From positions 1 to 64,000 of the forward strand of contig JAFBJY010000436.1 of assembly GCA_016801885.1 (NCBI GenBank): a stretch of 64,000 nucleotides of DNA, given 5' to 3'. Position numbers and translations under genes: made by a program. Position 1 is the first letter of the stretch. Each line of letters begins with the position of its first letter. Under the pieces are notes generated by a model. It ran no database searches and was not told the DNA's origin. It saw only the letters and a program-made list of their open reading frames with translations. Shown in pieces: positions 1 through 11,675 of the stretch. Origin of the DNA: Toxotes chatareus (taxonomy: Eukaryota > Chordata > Actinopteri > Toxotidae).

Positions 1-430
1 AGACCTATATCTAACCTTCCCTGTCTCTCTAAGATCCTTGAGAAAACAGTGACTTCCTTCATAATTAAAGTTCATTTCAGGATTTTCAGTCAGGATTTAA
101 AGTCCATCATAGCACAGAGACAGCATCAGTGAAGGTTACAGATGATCTTCTAATTGCCTCGGTCAAAGGACTTGTCTCTGTACTTGTCTTGTTTTTTAGT
201 TCTGCATTTGACATCACTGACCATCACATCCTATTACAGAGACTGTAACATCTAATTGGCATTAAAGGAACCACACTAAGCTGCTTAAAGTCCTATTTTT
301 CAGATTGATTACAGTTTGTACATGTTAACAATAAATGCTTCACTTCTGCAAAAGTTTGTCATGGAGTTCCACAAGGTTCTGTGCTTGGACTCATTTTTTT
401 CTCTTTATATATGCTTCACTTAGGCAATAT
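1..430 (+). mobile_element. L2-type LINE fragment (reverse transcriptase)
   Basis: Frameshifted translation gives the order [31 protein letters not shown] and a shortened PQGSVLGL-like stretch. This matches the reverse-transcriptase palm of the L2 copies elsewhere in the window, for example the minus-strand copy at 4637-5153. No open frame survives. It enters the window already running and stops near 430, where a minus-strand Rex-type LINE begins. It is a dead retrotransposon fragment. Confidence 0.75.
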
Positions 431-1980
431 TTTGGTTGGTTTCCTTGGTGATGTAGTTCTTTATGACCCCTCTCCATGGCTTTCATTACCAGGGAGGTGA
501 GAGCCAGTGGCCTGAGGTCTTTTAGAGCTTTAACAGAGCTCTTCTTGGAATTGGGACCACTGTAGAATGCTTCCACAGCTGCGTGAACTGTGCCATTGTC
601 GATGGATCTCTGAAACAGCAGCTGCAGCACTCCTCCCAGCTGCTTTGCACAGTGGCATAAGACATGTCTGCTGATGTTGTCAGGACCAGGTGTTGTGGTT
701 GTTTTGGTCTTCCTCAGAGCTTTTACCACCTCCTCTGTGCTAAAGGAGATAAAGGTTTCTGTTTTGGAGATGTTGTCTGTTTCAAATCTGGAAAAGAAGA
801 GTTGAGGTCATTGGGGGGGACGCTGGGCTGCTGCCTTCCACCTGGATGGTCTTATGCAGTGGTGGTGTGTATTATTTACAGCAGCCATGTTCTTAATCCC
901 TGCCAAGCTGAGCATAGATTTCCTTCAGTGAATTTATTCTCCACCTTGGTCTTATACGCTGTCTTGGCTTTTCTGATGGCAGCTTTCACCTCTCTGTTCA
1001 CCTCCTTTTTTCAGATTCAGTGCCATTGAAGAATATTCTTTCCTTTTGTTGAGGATTTCCTTAAGTTCTTTGGTTATCCAGGGTTTGTTGTTGGGAAAGA
1101 TGGTGACCTGTTTGGAGGGAATGATGTTGTCCACACAGAAAGAAATGTATGACGACACGGCATCCACTTGCTCGCTGATGTCACTGGACGATGCCAGAAT
1201 GTTGTCCCAGGCTGTGGTTTCAAAGCATCCCTGCAGAGTGGCGATGCTGTCATTAGTCCATTGCTTGATATTTTTTACAGTCCTCTCTATTCTCCTTATG
1301 ACCGGGGTGTAGGCTTGTGCCAACAGGATGGTGTGGTGGTCTGCAGAGCCCAGAGATCGAAGAGCAATAGACTTATATGCATTGGGGGTAGATCCATAAC
1401 ATTTATCCAGTGTTTTCTTTAGTCGGTCGTGCAGGTGATGTACTGCTGAAATCCTGTCAGTGATTTGTCAACTGTGCAGTGATTGAAGTCACCAGTATGA
1501 ATTTAGAAGAGTCTGGTGACATGAGTTCTAGTCTGTTTACAGTGTCCTTTATGTGTTCAGCAGCTGCAGTTGCATTTGCTCTGGGATGAATGTAAACCAG
1601 GATGAAGAAGAGCTGAGGGAATTCCCTTGAAGATAGAAGGGGCGAAGAGAGATGGCCAGAAGCTCAATGCCTGCATTGCACAGTTCCTCTCTAACGACGA
1701 CTGTGGAGCACCAGCGCAGTGTTTACGTAGAAACACACACCTCCGCCATGTTGCTTCCCGGTGCGTTCTGTGTCCCAGTTGAGTCGGATCGGGGGCAACC
1801 GTCGATGTGCAGCGTGTCATCACTGTCATTATTGCTAAGTCAAGTTTCTGTGAAAGCGAGCACTGATGCAGTTCTATATCCGTGCATGTAGTTAACATTA
1901 GCCTGCAGCTTGTCCACATTGTTGCACAGAGAACACACATTCGCCCATGAATGTAAATGTGGCCCACCACGTCATTTTAC
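431..1980 (-). mobile_element. Rex1/Babar-like LINE, truncated and frameshifted
   Basis: Reading the minus strand from 1980 downwards gives the end of an endonuclease domain (about 1970-1560), then the linker with IFPNNKPWITKELKEILNKRK (about 1320-950), then the start of the reverse transcriptase with TPGPDNIS and LRPLALTSLVMKAMER (about 730-450). That order is the one seen in the Rex1/Babar-like LINEs at 19.4 and 30.1 kb. The element is cut inside the reverse transcriptase at its 3' side by the junction with the neighbouring L2 fragment. Stops and frameshifts show that it is inactive. Confidence 0.7.
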
Positions 1981-2147
1981 GTGGCCCACGAGAGTTTAAA
2001 AGGTCTGAGTGTCTATTTGACCTAAAAACTACATTTCCCACAATGCCTGTCGACTATGATACCCATGTGACGGCTCACCGCCACTACACGGCAGTGTTTC
2101 CACATCATGGCAATAAGTGGAATTGAGAAATAAATAATGATCCCAAA

Positions 2148-3486
2148 ATGTCCAGGAAGAGAAAAGTTGATACAGATGGAAGACTGTTTCAAGAAAGATG
2201 GGAAGGCGAATACTTGTTTGTGCTTCTAGGAGAAAGACCGGTATGTCTTTTGTGTTACGAGGCATTGTTGGTTGTCAAAGAGTGCAATCTGCGGCGGCAT
2301 TTTGACACCAAACAGGGAGCTAAGTACTCCAAAGCTAGCCTTCAAGAAAAGCAACAAATTGCCCAAGAATTAAAAGGCAAACTGCGGTCGCAGCAGAGTG
2401 TGTTCTCAAAATCCACAGCCAAAAACAATGCGGCAGTGAAAGCTAGCTTTATTGTGGCTGAAGAAATCACCCACGCTTCCAAGTTTTTTTTTTCAGAGGG
2501 AGTGTTTTTGAAGCAGTGCATGCTGAAGGTCTGTGAGCAGGTGTGTCCCGACCAGTTACAGACTTTTAAAATGTCAGTTTATCAAGAAACACCATAGCGG
2601 ATCGAAAGTTAAGGAACTAGCAGAAAATCTTGCAACACAACTGGCTGATGAGACACAGGAAAATGCAAAATGAACTGTCACATGCCTCTGATAACGTATC
2701 ATTGCATTATCCATCAAGAAGCTTTGTGTGGAAGGTACTGGGGATGGATGACATTGTGACCACAGTCATGAAAGCAGTGAACTTCATTTGGGCGCGTGGC
2801 CTGAATCACCGCCAGTTCCAACTGTTTTGCTGGAGATGGGCTCGAGCACGGGATGTGCCGCACCATACAGAAGTGCGGTGGCTGAGTAGGAGCAAAGTCC
2901 TCAAGCGATTTTTTGAGCTCAGGAAAGACATTGCTCTTTCTTTATGCAGAGTAAAGGAAAATCCTTGTCTGAACTGTCAGATCCAAAGTGGCTGTGTGAC
3001 TTTGCTGTGTTGTGTGACATAACCAAGCATCTCGCCCAACTGAATCAGAAGCTGCAGGGACGCAAACAAGTCATCACGCAGATGTCTGACACGATCACGG
3101 CTTTCCAGCGTAAACTGGACCTATGGATGTGCCAAGTGAAACAGGACAATCTTGTCCACTTTCCTGTTTGTCAGAGCATGTCAGCCTCATTTCCCGAGAC
3201 TTTTTCATGTGCTCAGTTGGCTACCAAACTGAGCCGGTTAAAGACTGAGTTTGATCTGCGCTTTCTGACTTCAAAGCACAGCAGTCTGGCTTTGACATCT
3301 TTGCCAATCCTTTCACCACTCGACGCCTCTGCGCTTGCACCCCAACACCTTTAGATGGAGTTTGGGAGCACCTATCTGTGTGAACAGATGTTTTCCATAA
3401 TGAATCTGAACAAAACAAGCACAGATCACACCTCACTGATGACAACCTCCATGCTGTTCTACGGATTACCTCAGCACAGGACTTAA
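2148..3486 (+). pseudogene. Decayed hAT transposase, GTF2IRD2/ZBED-like
   Basis: The first open stretch starts MSRKRKVDTDGRLFQERWE and carries a zinc-finger-like C-x2-C (CLLCYEA) followed by RRHFDTKQG. This is the N-terminal layout of the hAT-derived GTF2IRD2/FAM200/EPM2AIP1-like proteins common in fish genomes. Continuing frames give [20 protein letters not shown] (about 2860-2920) and a C-terminal dimerisation part with [12 protein letters not shown] residues (about 3385-3410). At least three frameshifts or stops split it (near 2597, 3020 and 3354), so it is a relic and not a host gene. Terminal inverted repeats were not found. Confidence 0.7.
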
Positions 3487-3489
3487 AAC

Positions 3490-4123
3490 CAGACATTGAC
3501 ACACTGGCAGCGGGAAAACGATGTCAGACATCTGGTCAGAATCTGGTAATTCAACCAAGAAGAAGAATAATTAAACTATGTGTGCAATTTAATGATTGTG
3601 CTTGCATTTTGTTTTGTGTTTATTATTTTCAGAACATGATCAATGGATGGTAGAGAGGGATCCACTTGATCTGGATCTAAAACCTAAAAACTATAAACCT
3701 AAAACCAATATAGTTGTGAACTGAGTCAACCTTTATTTTGTAATTTTGAGTTGATTACATATTATTTATGTGTAGCTGCTGTTGCAATTATTTAGTGTTG
3801 GCAGGTTTTATGTGTATGCAGACAAATGATTGTAATCAAACCATCAGTTGGATGCAAGGCTGTGTGCAGCCTTTTTTTTTTTTTTGTAAAATTTGTAAAA
3901 TCTGTCATACATGTTCTAAGCAGCTCACAATTGTTGATTTTACAGTAATTAAGCCCATTTTAACTTTGAAAAAAAAACCGCTTTTGAACAAAGTTAATGT
4001 CATAATTTGTGTTTTGTTATTTTCTTTATTCACTTGGATAGTTCTTGTTAGATCCTTGTTTGATGGAGTTATGTGGGTTTCATAAGCTGACAAATTAAAA
4101 GAATTTATGTTATAACAGGGTCC
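3490..4123. other. AT-rich intergenic stretch, no gene seen
   Basis: AT-rich sequence with homopolymer tracts (T-run near 3871, A-run near 3968). It may be the 3' flank of the hAT relic. No coding region, TSD or named repeat could be supported. Confidence 0.5.
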
Positions 4124-4162
4124 GTGACCTGGACCCAGATAAGTGGCAGATCATGACATGAC
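4124..4162 (+). repeat. 3' tail fragment of the tRNA-derived SINE family
   Basis: The end GACCTGGACCCAGATAAG followed by a TGACATGAC-type tail matches the 3' end of the full SINE at 47691-47896. The fragment is 5' truncated and abuts the L2 sequence that starts at 4163. Confidence 0.6.
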
Positions 4163-4322
4163 AAGAAGAAGTTACAGGTCATCCAGGCCTTTATGTCTTT
4201 AAGGCATGCCTGAAGTATGGCTAACTGATCTGTTTCGCCTGGCTTCATAGATAAATATAGCTGGGTATCATCTGCATAGCAATGGAAATTTATACCATGC
4301 TTCCAGATAATATTGTTTAGGG

Positions 4323-4518
4323 CAGGGTGTCCAAACTGTTCCATAGTGTGTGTGGCTGCAGGTTTTGTTCCAACCAAGCAGCAGCACACCAGACTCGACT
4401 CATTAAATCAACTGATCTCAGTCTTCAGACAGTTGATTGGTCAAACTGTGTGCTCTTAATTGTTGGAACAAAATCCTGCAGCCACACGGCCCTTTGTGGA
4501 AGAGTTCAGACACCCCTG
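4323..4518. mobile_element. Non-autonomous hAT element (MITE), 196 bp
   Basis: The termini are imperfect inverted repeats: CAGGGTGTCCAAACTG at the left and the complement of CAGGGGTGTCTGAACT at the right. Flanking 8-bp target duplications are 4315-4322 (GTTTAGGG) and 4519-4526 (GCCTAGGG). The intact L2 sequence at the same point in other copies reads GCCTAGGG, so only the left copy has mutated. The 8-bp TSD and CAGGG terminus are typical of hAT. It has no coding capacity. Confidence 0.85.
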
Positions 4519-4598
4519 GCCTAGGGGAAGCATGTATAAGGTGAATAAAATTTGTCCAAGGACAGAACCCCTGTGAAACTCCATGACTAACTCTGGTA

Positions 4599-4645
4599 AC
4601 GAATTTCCCCACGGGATTAATAAAGTATCTACCTATCTATCTATC
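4599..4645 (+). mobile_element. Very short retroposon 3' tail with (TATC)n
   Basis: A block of about 47 bp (GAATTTCCCCACGGGATTAA, then AAAG and TATC repeats) interrupts L2 sequence that is continuous in the other copies. The ending in AATAAAG plus a simple-repeat tail is what a severely 5'-truncated LINE or SINE insertion leaves. The parent family is not certain. Confidence 0.55.
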
Positions 4646-5122
4646 TATAAAGGAGGAATCGTCATGAACATGAACAAACTGGTATCTATCTGATAGATAT
4701 GATTTAAACCAGCCTAGTGCTGTTCCTTTAATCCCAATAACATGTTCCAATCTTTCCAATAGGATACTATGATCAGTAGTGTCAAATGCAGCATTAAGAT
4801 CTAGAAGGACAAGTATAGAGAGTCCATAGTCTGTGAGAAGGTCGCTGGTAACTTTCACCAGTGCTGTTTCTGTGCTATGATGTACTCTAAATCCTGACTG
4901 AAAAACTGTTTCTATGTAGATGGTCACACAACTGAGTTGCAACAGCCTTTTCAAGAATTTTAGAAGTAAAGGGGAGATTGGATATAGGTCTATAGTTTGC
5001 TAAAGTGCCAGGGTCAAGAGAAGGCTTTTTAAATAAAGGTTTGATAACTGCAACCTTAAAAGCCTGTGGAACATATCCTGTTACTAAAGAGAGATTTATC
5101 TGATCTAACATGGAAGTGTCAG

Positions 5123-5985
5123 TGTGATGGCCACACCTGTGACCACACAACACAACACGGCAATGTCGGGTACCCGCTGCACCTACACTTTAGTTTTTTT
5201 CCACAATTTTACCCTTAGTTTAAGCACATTATACAGTAAATAAACACATGGAATACAATACACACACTTTATTTATTCTTTTTTGACTGTACAATTGGTT
5301 CTATTTGTAGCATGCACATTTAGTTAACTTTTGTACAGTCAACTCTTTTCTTTGTTTAAATGGTTCATTTTAATTCTGTTTTGTTTGAGTTACCAGTGCA
5401 GAGGGTGCTGTTGCTGCTGGTTCCACTGGTGTTGCTGAGTGGCGTCCTCTTCGCTGGGTCCAAAGGGCCGCCCCCAGAAGTGCAGCCATTATATGAAGGA
5501 GCGCCAAATTGGGCTGGACCAAACGGATGCCACATCATGGGGGCAATTAGGGATTTAGTTTGTATAGTTGACTATTTGTTTAGACTGTTAGTTGTTGATG
5601 TTGTTTAGTTAATAGTTAAAGATATTTTTTACTGACAGGCTGATTGTCTGGTTTTGTTTTCTTTTGTTGAGTTTGTTGCAGTGTTGTTAGTAATCCCCTT
5701 TTGTTAGAATAATGGCCTGATCAACCATTATATATGTGTCCTTTGTTGTTCAGTGTGGAGGTCTGTTTGTCTTTTGTTTGTCGGTTGGTCTGTTCAGTTA
5801 ATTGAGTTTGTATTTTTTCAGTATTTTTTTTTCAGTTTTCAGTTCTGTTAGGTTGACCTCTTTTATTGACCCATGTTTGTTATATTTTGGTTAAAACATT
5901 TCTTTGCATCTTTTTGGGTAAATAAAACCCACCTTTTGAATAATTTAATCTGTGATCCTCATGCTTGCATGCTTTGTCCCTTACA
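5123..5985. mobile_element. Candidate solo LTR, 863 bp, inside L2
   Basis: The block begins TGTGATGGCC and ends CCCTTACA, so it has TG...CA ends. Flanks are GTCAG (5118-5122) and GCCAA (5986-5990), compatible with a decayed 5-bp TSD (3 of 5 match). The uninterrupted L2 reads straight across this point. A polyadenylation-type AATAAA lies near 5922. An ORF of about 82 codons (5360-5608) matches no protein family I recognise. The features fit a Gypsy-like solo LTR, but no second LTR or internal region is present to confirm it. Confidence 0.55.
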
Positions 5986-7159
5986 GCCAATCAAGGACAA
6001 AACATCTTTAAGAAGGATCCAAAAGACATGTTGATGGTCGAGGTCTATGGGAGAGAAACTGTCTAACGACAAATCAGGACAGACATTTCTAAAGTTGTTG
6101 TTCTTGATACACCTACATCATTAACAGGTGTAGGCAGGATGAGATGGATTCTATCTCTAAAATCTACTATTTTGTTGCTAAAGAAGCTCATAAAGTCATT
6201 ACTAGTGAGAGCTAGAGGAATGCATGGTTCAACAGAGCTATGGCTCTTTGTCAGCCTGGCTACAGTGCTGAAAAGAAACCTAGGGTTGTTCTTGTTTTCC
6301 TCTATTAATGATGAGTAATAGGCAGTTGCATTATGAAGGGCTTTTTAATACGTTATGAAGCTGTCTTTCCAGGCTAGGCGGAATTCCTCGAAATTAGTGG
6401 ATAACAACTTCCTTTCCAGCTTTTGTGAAATCTGCTTTAAAGTACGTGTTTGTGAATCATACCATGGAGCTAGCTTCTTTTTCAGAGGGGCAACAGAGTG
6501 AAGGGTCATATGTAATGAAGCAACAGTACTATCAACTATATAGTCTATACATGCTGGAGTAAAGTTTAGGCCATTGCCTTCTGTAAAACTGGCATATGGC
6601 AATAATAAAGATAGAAAAAACTTCCTTATATTTGGTAACAGCATTATTAGACAAATATCTACAGTAGTTAATTTTATTCCCAGATGTTTTGCAGTCCATT
6701 ATTGTAAATTCAAATGTTACTAAAGAATGATGGGATAAAAGAGGGTTCTGAGGGAACACTGTCAAATATTCAGCTTCTATGCCATAAGTCAGTACAAGAT
6801 CAAGAGTGTGATTAAAACAGTGAGTTGGTTTGGCAAGGTTTTGGTTTTGCAAGAAGCCAATTGAGTCTAATATTGGATAGAATGCAGTTTTAACCCTTAT
6901 ATGGTGGTCAGGTTTGTGGGACCCATTTTCAGTTTTTATCAAAAAGAAAATGATACAATTAATTATTTTTTCAAACTCAGACTCATTGGCCTTGGCTCAT
7001 TTTCTGTGTAGAACATAGAACACATCTGCAATGACCACACACTGTAGACCTCCCCTACACATTTATATTACTTACAGGGTGTTCAGGTCCTCTGGACCGG
7101 GGGCTAATGAAAGTGTGGAAATTGTAGGTCCTGTGTACCATCACTCTGTCCTCCACCTG

Positions 7160-8090
7160 TCTGGGTCTGCTGCTAGTGTGTGCGTGAGTTTTGTGTGTCT
7201 GCCCAAGCTAGTTGCCATCAGGACAGTTTGGAACAAGGTGCACCGCCTCACCCTGTTGTACAACCCTTGGCCTAAAGTCACCATTGATGAGCAGCTGTTT
7301 AGGGGCTGCTGCCTCTTAAGGCAGTATATACCATCTAAACCTGCACAATATTTATAAAGATCTGGACTGCCTGTGATGGCACTTCCTCATATGCTTGGAA
7401 CTTACAAATCATGTCATGTCATCATCTGCTGCTTATCTAGGCCCAGGTCACGGGGGCGACTGCTGCCCAGACCACAATGCACCAAAGTCCTATGGCACCT
7501 CCCACGGGTGGTGGGCCCATAGGAGGAGGTGCTGCCTGGAGTGGGGTTCAAACCCACGACCCTGAAAGACTGAGTCTCATGCTCTACCAAATGAGCTAAC
7601 TGGGTGACTGAACTTACAAGTCTACACAGGAAAACCTGATGGAGGAGCCCCTGAGAAAAATCAAGAGTTGTCCTGGACATGACTCAGGGGACTCAGTGGA
7701 CACAACATCACATGCAACAGTTTTTTTACCTCGCACAAGCTGGGAACAGAGCTCCTAAAGAGGAAGCTGACCATGGTGGGAACAATACAGAAAGACAAGT
7801 CTGAGCTCCCACCCCAACTGCTGACTACAAAGAACAGGCCTGTCAATTCTTCCAAGTTTGTGTACAAGGTCGACACGTCCCTGGTATCCTATGTGACAAA
7901 GAAAGGCAAGAATGAGGTACTCATGAGTACACTGAACAGGGATGGGATAATCTGTGGCCAGGAGCATCAAAAACAGGAGATCTTTTCATTATTCTAGGTT
8001 GCAGCCAGCAGCAACAAAAAGAAGCCCTGCAAAGCGTGTGGACCCAGAAAAAAACAATATACATATATCAAGCGAAGAGGTACATATGCA
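7160..8090 (+). pseudogene. piggyBac transposase relic (PGBD4-like)
   Basis: Frames read IRTVWNKVHRLTLLYNP, then PKVTIDEQLFRGCCLLRQYI, then PSKPAQY at 7200-7357, the DDE catalytic-domain start of fish piggyBac transposases. After the SINE come LTMVGTIQKDKSELPPQLL, NRPVNSSKFVY and LMSTLNRDGIICGQEHQK (7766-7990), followed by a Lys/Cys-rich tail with CKACG. Frameshifts, stops and the SINE break the gene. The family cuts and pastes DNA at TTAA sites in the nucleus; this copy cannot encode a working enzyme. Confidence 0.85.
7408..7609 (-). repeat. tRNA-derived SINE inserted in piggyBac
   Basis: On the minus strand the head shows a polymerase III A box (TAGCTCATTTGG) and B box (GGTTTGAACCC) within a tRNA-Lys-like core, followed by a non-tRNA body and a TGACATGAC-like tail. 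Perfect 10-bp target duplications GAACTTACAA flank it (7398-7407 and 7610-7619). The same family is present at 47691-47896 and 51474-51653, with a tail fragment at 4124. It is a retroposon, not a functional tRNA gene. Confidence 0.88.
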
Positions 8091-8511
8091 ACACACACAG
8101 TAATATGTTGATTGTAACAGATTTTCTTTTTTATTACATTTTATTGAAAAACAAAAAACAAGCAGCACTTTAATTTATAAATGTGATCTAACAAAGGTAA
8201 AGGGCAAATATTAACCATATATGCTGTTTATATTGCTTGTAATTGATGATGAAGTAAACATCTATTGAGTATTTTTACATAAAATTGTTTGTGTTGAATT
8301 ACACTACTTACAATAAGTTAGCGATATTGTTATTTACATGAGTGCTTTTCCTATTTGGTCTGAATTTTAATGAAATAAGTAAAAGTTCCCTTTGATATTA
8401 CTAATACTGAATGAGAAGAAACACCATTTTCATTAGTTTAATATTTATTATCCCAAAAATTTAGACAATAACAAGGATAGCCCCAAATAACAAAATTGAC
8501 AATGTCAGTAG

Positions 8512-9124
8512 TAGGGATGCACCGAATATTCTGCCACTGAAAATTTTCAAGAGGGGTGCATCTGCAAAGAATTTCTCCACGTCAGGTTTATTTATCACCT
8601 GAAATCCAAACATCTCGATCGCTATGCTGAGTATGAGTGGAATGCAGCGCAGAAAAGAAAAAAAATCTCTCCGAAACACGCCCACTGTGTCTGTGGCAGA
8701 CGTTTTGAAAAGGCAAGGAAGTTAAAAACTTAAAGCGCTGCAATTCTTGGTGCATTTGTTGTTGTTAAAGGCCTATGGTTAACATATGGGCTATGGCAAT
8801 CTTTGTTTTGATACACTATTATGTTGTAGGCCTACAGCGAAAAATTTTAAAATGCACTTGACTTATATGTACTTTGTGTTTTTTTATGAGAGAACATATT
8901 TAATTTTACAATCTTGTTCAAATTGATTTATTCTTTGAAACATTCATATTTATGTAATTGCAATGTCTTGCAATTTTCGTGAGGTTAGTACACAGTCATA
9001 GCCATAAATGCAATGGTACTAATAACTGGCATAATAATTACTTTTCGGTGTTTCAGTTTTCGCCTTGGTTTCCTCATTTTCGGTTTTCGGTTTCGTTCAA
9101 GAATTTTCATTTGGTGCATCCCTA
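8512..9124. mobile_element. Non-autonomous hAT element, 613 bp, inside the Tc1
   Basis: Starts TAGGGATGCACCGAAT and ends with the complement of TAGGGATGCACCAAAT. It is flanked by perfect 8-bp duplications GTCAGTAG (8504-8511 and 9125-9132). Removing it restores a continuous Tc1 sequence. No intact ORF. Both ends are strongly hAT-like. Confidence 0.93.
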
Positions 9125-9149
9125 GTCAGTAGCGTGTTTCCACCATTTG

Positions 9150-9990
9150 CTGCAATGACAGCTTGACAGCAACGTCACGTGGGGGGTGAGTAACGATCAT
9201 CCAGTCTCTGCTTCAGCTGGTCCCAGACGTGTTCTATGGGGTTCAGGTCACGGGACATTGCTGGCCATACCAAATGAGGCACTCCGACTTTCTGAAGTCA
9301 AGCTGTGACAATACTGGCACGATGTGGTGGAGCATCATCATCCATGAACAGAAAGTTGGGGGTGTGCTGGCAGAATTGGGGGATGATGATGGGTTCTATG
9401 ATGTCTCTGAGGTAAGAACGTGCAGTGACTGAGCCATCTCCTCCACCAAAGCGAACCCTGGGGACCGTGTTGACCTCAGCGTATCGCTCACCAGCAACAC
9501 TGATGACCATAATTTCTGTGCAAGGTGACCCAACACTCATCAGTGAACAGGACGGTAGACCACTGCTGCATTGTCCAGGTCACATGGTCTTGTGCCCACT
9601 GCAAACGTTCATGGCGGTGTTTTGGTATCAGTGGAGTCACCTGCAACGGTCGTCTGGCATTCAAGTCAAAGCGGTGGAGTCAGTTGCGAATGGTTTATCT
9701 GGAAACCCTAGTACCCCTCACTTCTGTAAACGGATCTGCAGCTGTGTGGCAGTTGCATAACGATGTCTGAGTGCATAGGTCCTTAGGTACTGGTCATCGC
9801 TGTGGTCTGTCACTTATGGGGCTCCACTCCTGAGTCTGTCATGAGCTCTGCCAGTATTTCTGTGTCTTGATGCAAGTCTGCTGATGACACTTTGAGACAC
9901 ACCAAGTTCACGAGCAACATCTGACTGCCTGCCACCGACCCGGCGCGCGCTATGGCCAGGTGGCGCTGCTCATCTGTTAAGTGACGTTGT
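9150..9990 (-). pseudogene. Tc1-like transposase relic
   Basis: From 9990 downwards: a helix-turn-helix part (VARELGVSQSVISRLASRHR), then FTDECWV carrying the first catalytic Asp, then YLRDIIEPIIIPQFCQ with FLFMDDDAPPHRA carrying the second Asp (9298-9540), then SRDLNPIEHVWDQLKQRL with the final acidic residue. This is the DD(E/D) order of Tc1 transposases. In-frame stops and at least two frameshifts inactivate it. Confidence 0.85.
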
Positions 9991-10779
9991 GTTCATGGCT
10001 GTTTGAATGATGATCTTGGAATGACTTACTGACAATACCAGCTTTTTATCTGAACAAAATGTTGAAATTGATGCCACATTGAAAAGGGTTGTCTTTTAGT
10101 ATTTTTTGGTATTGGCCCCAATATGTAAGGCACACTGTACACAGTGAGACCATTACGTGGAAAACACAAAATGAGGTGTGTCTATCACCCCAATACAATT
10201 GCCTCCCTATCCCAAAAATTCTCTGAAGTGAAACAAAAGCGCCGTATGCATGACATCCACTGAGTCTCTCACAAAATCCCTAACTTATTGTGAGTAGTGT
10301 AAAAATGCAGCAGGTCCACCAGACCCATGAACACTGGCTGAGTAACAAAAATATGATCACCACACAAGGGTTAAGGCTGCCATTGTGGCTATCTATATGA
10401 ATATTAAAGTCACCCACTAGAATTGCTTTATCTGTAGTGAGTACAAGATCAAGGGTGTGATTAAAACTGAGTTGGTTTGTTAACATTTTGAAAGAAGCCA
10501 ATTGAGTCTAATACTGAATATAATGCAGTCTTAAGGCTGTCATTGTCAGTATCTACATGAATATTAAAGTCACCCACTATAATTGCTTTATCCATACAAA
10601 GCACTAAATCAGATAAAATTCAGTGAATTCAGACAAAAACTCAGTAAGCAGTAAGCAGCAGGGTGGATGATACACCACAGCAAATAGGACTGGTTTTTCC
10701 GTCTTCCAATTTGGATGTGAGAGGCTGAGGTAAGGTTTTCAAATAAGCTATAACTAGGCTTAGGTCTGGGATTAATTAA

Positions 10780-11471
10780 TTAACTTGAGTGGTAGATTGC
10801 TGCCACTCCTCCTCCTCGGCCTGTGCCCCGAGGAATGTGATAATTTGTATGACTGGCAGGGCTTGACTCATTTAGACTGACATATACTTCCCCCTGCAGC
10901 CAGGTCTCAGTAAGACAGAATAAATGAATCTGGTACGGATACTCCATTATCAAATTATTTACTAACAGAGATTTAGATAAGAGAGATCTAAAGTTTAATA
11001 GCCCACATCTAATTGTGGTGTTTTTAGCTTCAGACAATTTGATAGTATTAATTTTTTTGAGATTTTTATGAATAACGCCTAAAATAAATGCCTTTTTTGG
11101 TTTATTCACTTTTTGTTGACGGGGAGCAGACAGTCTCTATAGGATAAAAAGAATTGTTGGAATGATAGTAATCATGGAGGACTGCAACTCTGCCTCCTGG
11201 TCTCAGCTCTGGGTTGTCTTGACTTTGGTTGTCTATTAAAATCTGCCATATTTCTAGATATGAGAGCTGAACTAGCCAAAGTGGGATAGATGCCGTCTCT
11301 CCTAATCAGACCAGGTTTTCCCCAAAAAGTTTTCCAGTTGTCTATGAAGGCCACGTCGTTTGCTGGACACCACAGCCAATGACGGAATGATGACATGTCA
11401 TCACTGGTCAAATCGGGCAGGCGTCCAGAGAAAACTACGGAGTCCGACATTGTTTTGGTATTGTTACACAA
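10780..11471 (-). pseudogene. L2 ORF1 esterase block and endonuclease N-terminus
   Basis: Part of the long minus-strand L2. The upper frame (11471-11172) reads [13 protein letters not shown], then [18 protein letters not shown], then [19 protein letters not shown]. This resembles the C-terminal GDSL/SGNH-esterase-like module of vertebrate L2 ORF1, whose DGIHPT motif carries the catalytic Asp and His (here the His is Tyr). The lower frame (11109-10780) starts the apurinic-type endonuclease with LLNFRSLLSKS, LFCLTETWLQ and a Gly-rich RGTGRGGGVA. The two are not joined in frame. Confidence 0.7.
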
Positions 11472-11675
11472 TCGATTTCACATTAATTTTAGTGACCTCT
11501 GATTGGCATGATCGAGTGTCATTACCGCCGACGTGAATAACAATCTTACCAAATCTACGTGTATCCTTGGCCAGCAGTTTTAAATATAAATCAACGTCGC
11601 CTGCTCTGGCCCCAGAAATGCATTTAACTTTTAATTATTTTATGGTCGCTGGAGTCTCTAACTTCACATTTGACC

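Larger units (their letters stand above)
8440..10140 (-). mobile_element. Tc1-like transposon inside piggyBac
   Basis: The minus strand encodes a decayed Tc1-type transposase between about 9990 and 9150. The right end near 10100-10135 reads, on the minus strand, GTGCCTTACATATTGGGG, a typical Tc1/mariner-style terminus. The left end is less clear (about 8440-8460). It lies inside the piggyBac 3' non-coding region, because piggyBac 3'-end sequence resumes after it at about 10140-10370. Confidence 0.7.
6894..10370 (+). mobile_element. Autonomous-type piggyBac element, decayed, carrying nested insertions
   Basis: The element is bounded by TTAA at 6890-6893 and TTAA at 10371-10374, with inverted ends CCCTTATATGGTGGTCA at the left and the complement of CCCTTGTGTGGTGATCA at the right. 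TTAA duplication is the signature of piggyBac. The flanks join into continuous L2 sequence. Inside lie a transposase relic (about 7160-8090), a SINE (7408-7609), a Tc1 element (about 8440-10140) and, within the Tc1, a hAT MITE (8512-9124). Confidence 0.9.

Noticed and set aside
5360..5608. 82-codon ORF with hydrophobic VLLLLVPLVLLSGVLF stretch
   Set aside because: Lies inside the candidate LTR and looks like chance. It could be mistaken for a signal peptide, but no gene context supports that.
8461..8685. 74-codon minus-strand ORF with hydrophobic end
   Set aside because: It crosses the hAT MITE boundary at 8512, so it is a chimera of Tc1 and MITE sequence.
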